Shown here: one piece after another, positions 63,587 to 64,000 of the stretch
How the letters are laid out: each line of letters begins with the position of its first letter
How positions within the stretch are numbered: the first letter of the stretch is position 1
Source of the DNA: Sternotherus odoratus
Lineage: Eukaryota; Chordata; Testudines; Kinosternidae
Reading direction: 5' to 3'
Length of the DNA stretch: 64,000 bases
Assembly (NCBI GenBank): GCA_032164245.1
Contig: JAVMKO010000142.1
Coordinates: 1-64,000, forward strand
Position numbers and translations under genes: made by a program
Notes under the pieces: generated by a model
Database searches by the model: none
Told to the model about the DNA's origin: nothing
The model's input: only the letters and a program-made list of their open reading frames with translations

Positions 63587-64000
63587 TGTCACGGTACTGA
63601 AATAGTTTGGTACCGTGTAAATCAATGGGTGCACGAAATATTATGTGAAGGGGGTCATAACAGGTGTCTTATGTATGTATCTATTCCATATGTGTGTATC
63701 TATTCCATATGTGTGTATCTATTCTGTAACTAAAGTTAAAGTGCCTGTAATTCAAGCTTAGGCTTGGCTCCTGTGAAGGCTCAGACAGGCTGGGGCTGCC
63801 TGATGGCCCATTAAGGGACATCCACCACACAATGGACTTTGTATATACCTGTCCACACCCGAGCTGCTCTAGGAATGTCACTGCCTGGTCAGAAACTGAA
63901 TCCTGGAGAGTCGGTGATTGGACCTTGTGACTGTAAACCTCCATTTTGAACCAGACTCTGCAAAAGAAGGAGGAGGGTCTTGGACCAGAAGACAGAGTCT
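63587..64000 (+). mobile_element. LTR, family D, running off the window
   Basis: TGTCACGGTACTGAAATAGT onwards is the reverse complement of 25480 down to about 25020. It continues beyond the right edge. Confidence 0.85.

Overview
The window looks like nuclear DNA of a cryptodiran (hidden-necked) turtle. It has vertebrate intron-exon structure with GT/AG splicing and many CR1 LINE fragments. Two antisense copies of a tRNA-headed SINE with a CR1-like tail match the turtle Cry (tortoise pol III) SINE layout. There are also several solo retroviral-type LTRs, hAT miniature elements and a Helitron. No prokaryotic features are present, and most long open frames are repeats. The species call is inference.

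The host content is a tandem cluster of small single-immunoglobulin-domain membrane receptors. Three units are about 14.5-15.2 kb apart (start codons at 12024, 26692 and 41206). Each has a signal peptide split over a 31-nt and a 39-nt exon, one 294-nt Ig exon and a 45-nt stalk exon; the junctions joining them are phase 1. Units 1 and 2 end in a transmembrane exon with a short tail (17637-17824 and 32253-32443). Unit 3 lacks that exon. Its stalk can instead splice in phase to a different transmembrane exon at 54089-54181, followed by candidate tail exons near 57.9-59.1 kb. A partial fourth unit (unit 0) is implied at the left edge, because 2.44-7.0 kb is a diverged copy of 58.2-63.6 kb. The split signal peptide and Ig type recall leukocyte-receptor-complex families (KIR, LILR, CHIR), but orthology cannot be assigned from sequence alone.

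Unit 2 is the only complete frame (200 codons including stop). Unit 1 has lost its first splice donor. Unit 3 is complete through the transmembrane segment, but its tail is uncertain. Unit 2 carries a broken unit-3-like stalk exon upstream of an intact unit-1-like one, so it appears to be a recombinant.

Layout: 1-2.4 kb CR1; 2.4-7.0 kb tail block of unit 0 with CR1 and SINE; 9.4-10.1 kb hAT; 10.9-18.2 kb unit 1; 18.3-19.8 kb LTR; 20.8-25.5 kb nested LTRs with a pol-less Ty3/gypsy element encoding a SCAN-like Gag; 25.5-33.3 kb unit 2; 33.3-40.1 kb intergenic with hAT elements, a CR1 and an LTR; 40.1-48.2 kb unit 3 5' part; 48.5-52.9 kb antisense CR1 split by a 2.2-kb Helitron; 53.1-54.1 kb solo LTR and SINE; 54.1-59.1 kb unit 3 3' part; 59.1-64 kb repeats. 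All coordinates and similarities were read by eye without alignment software.
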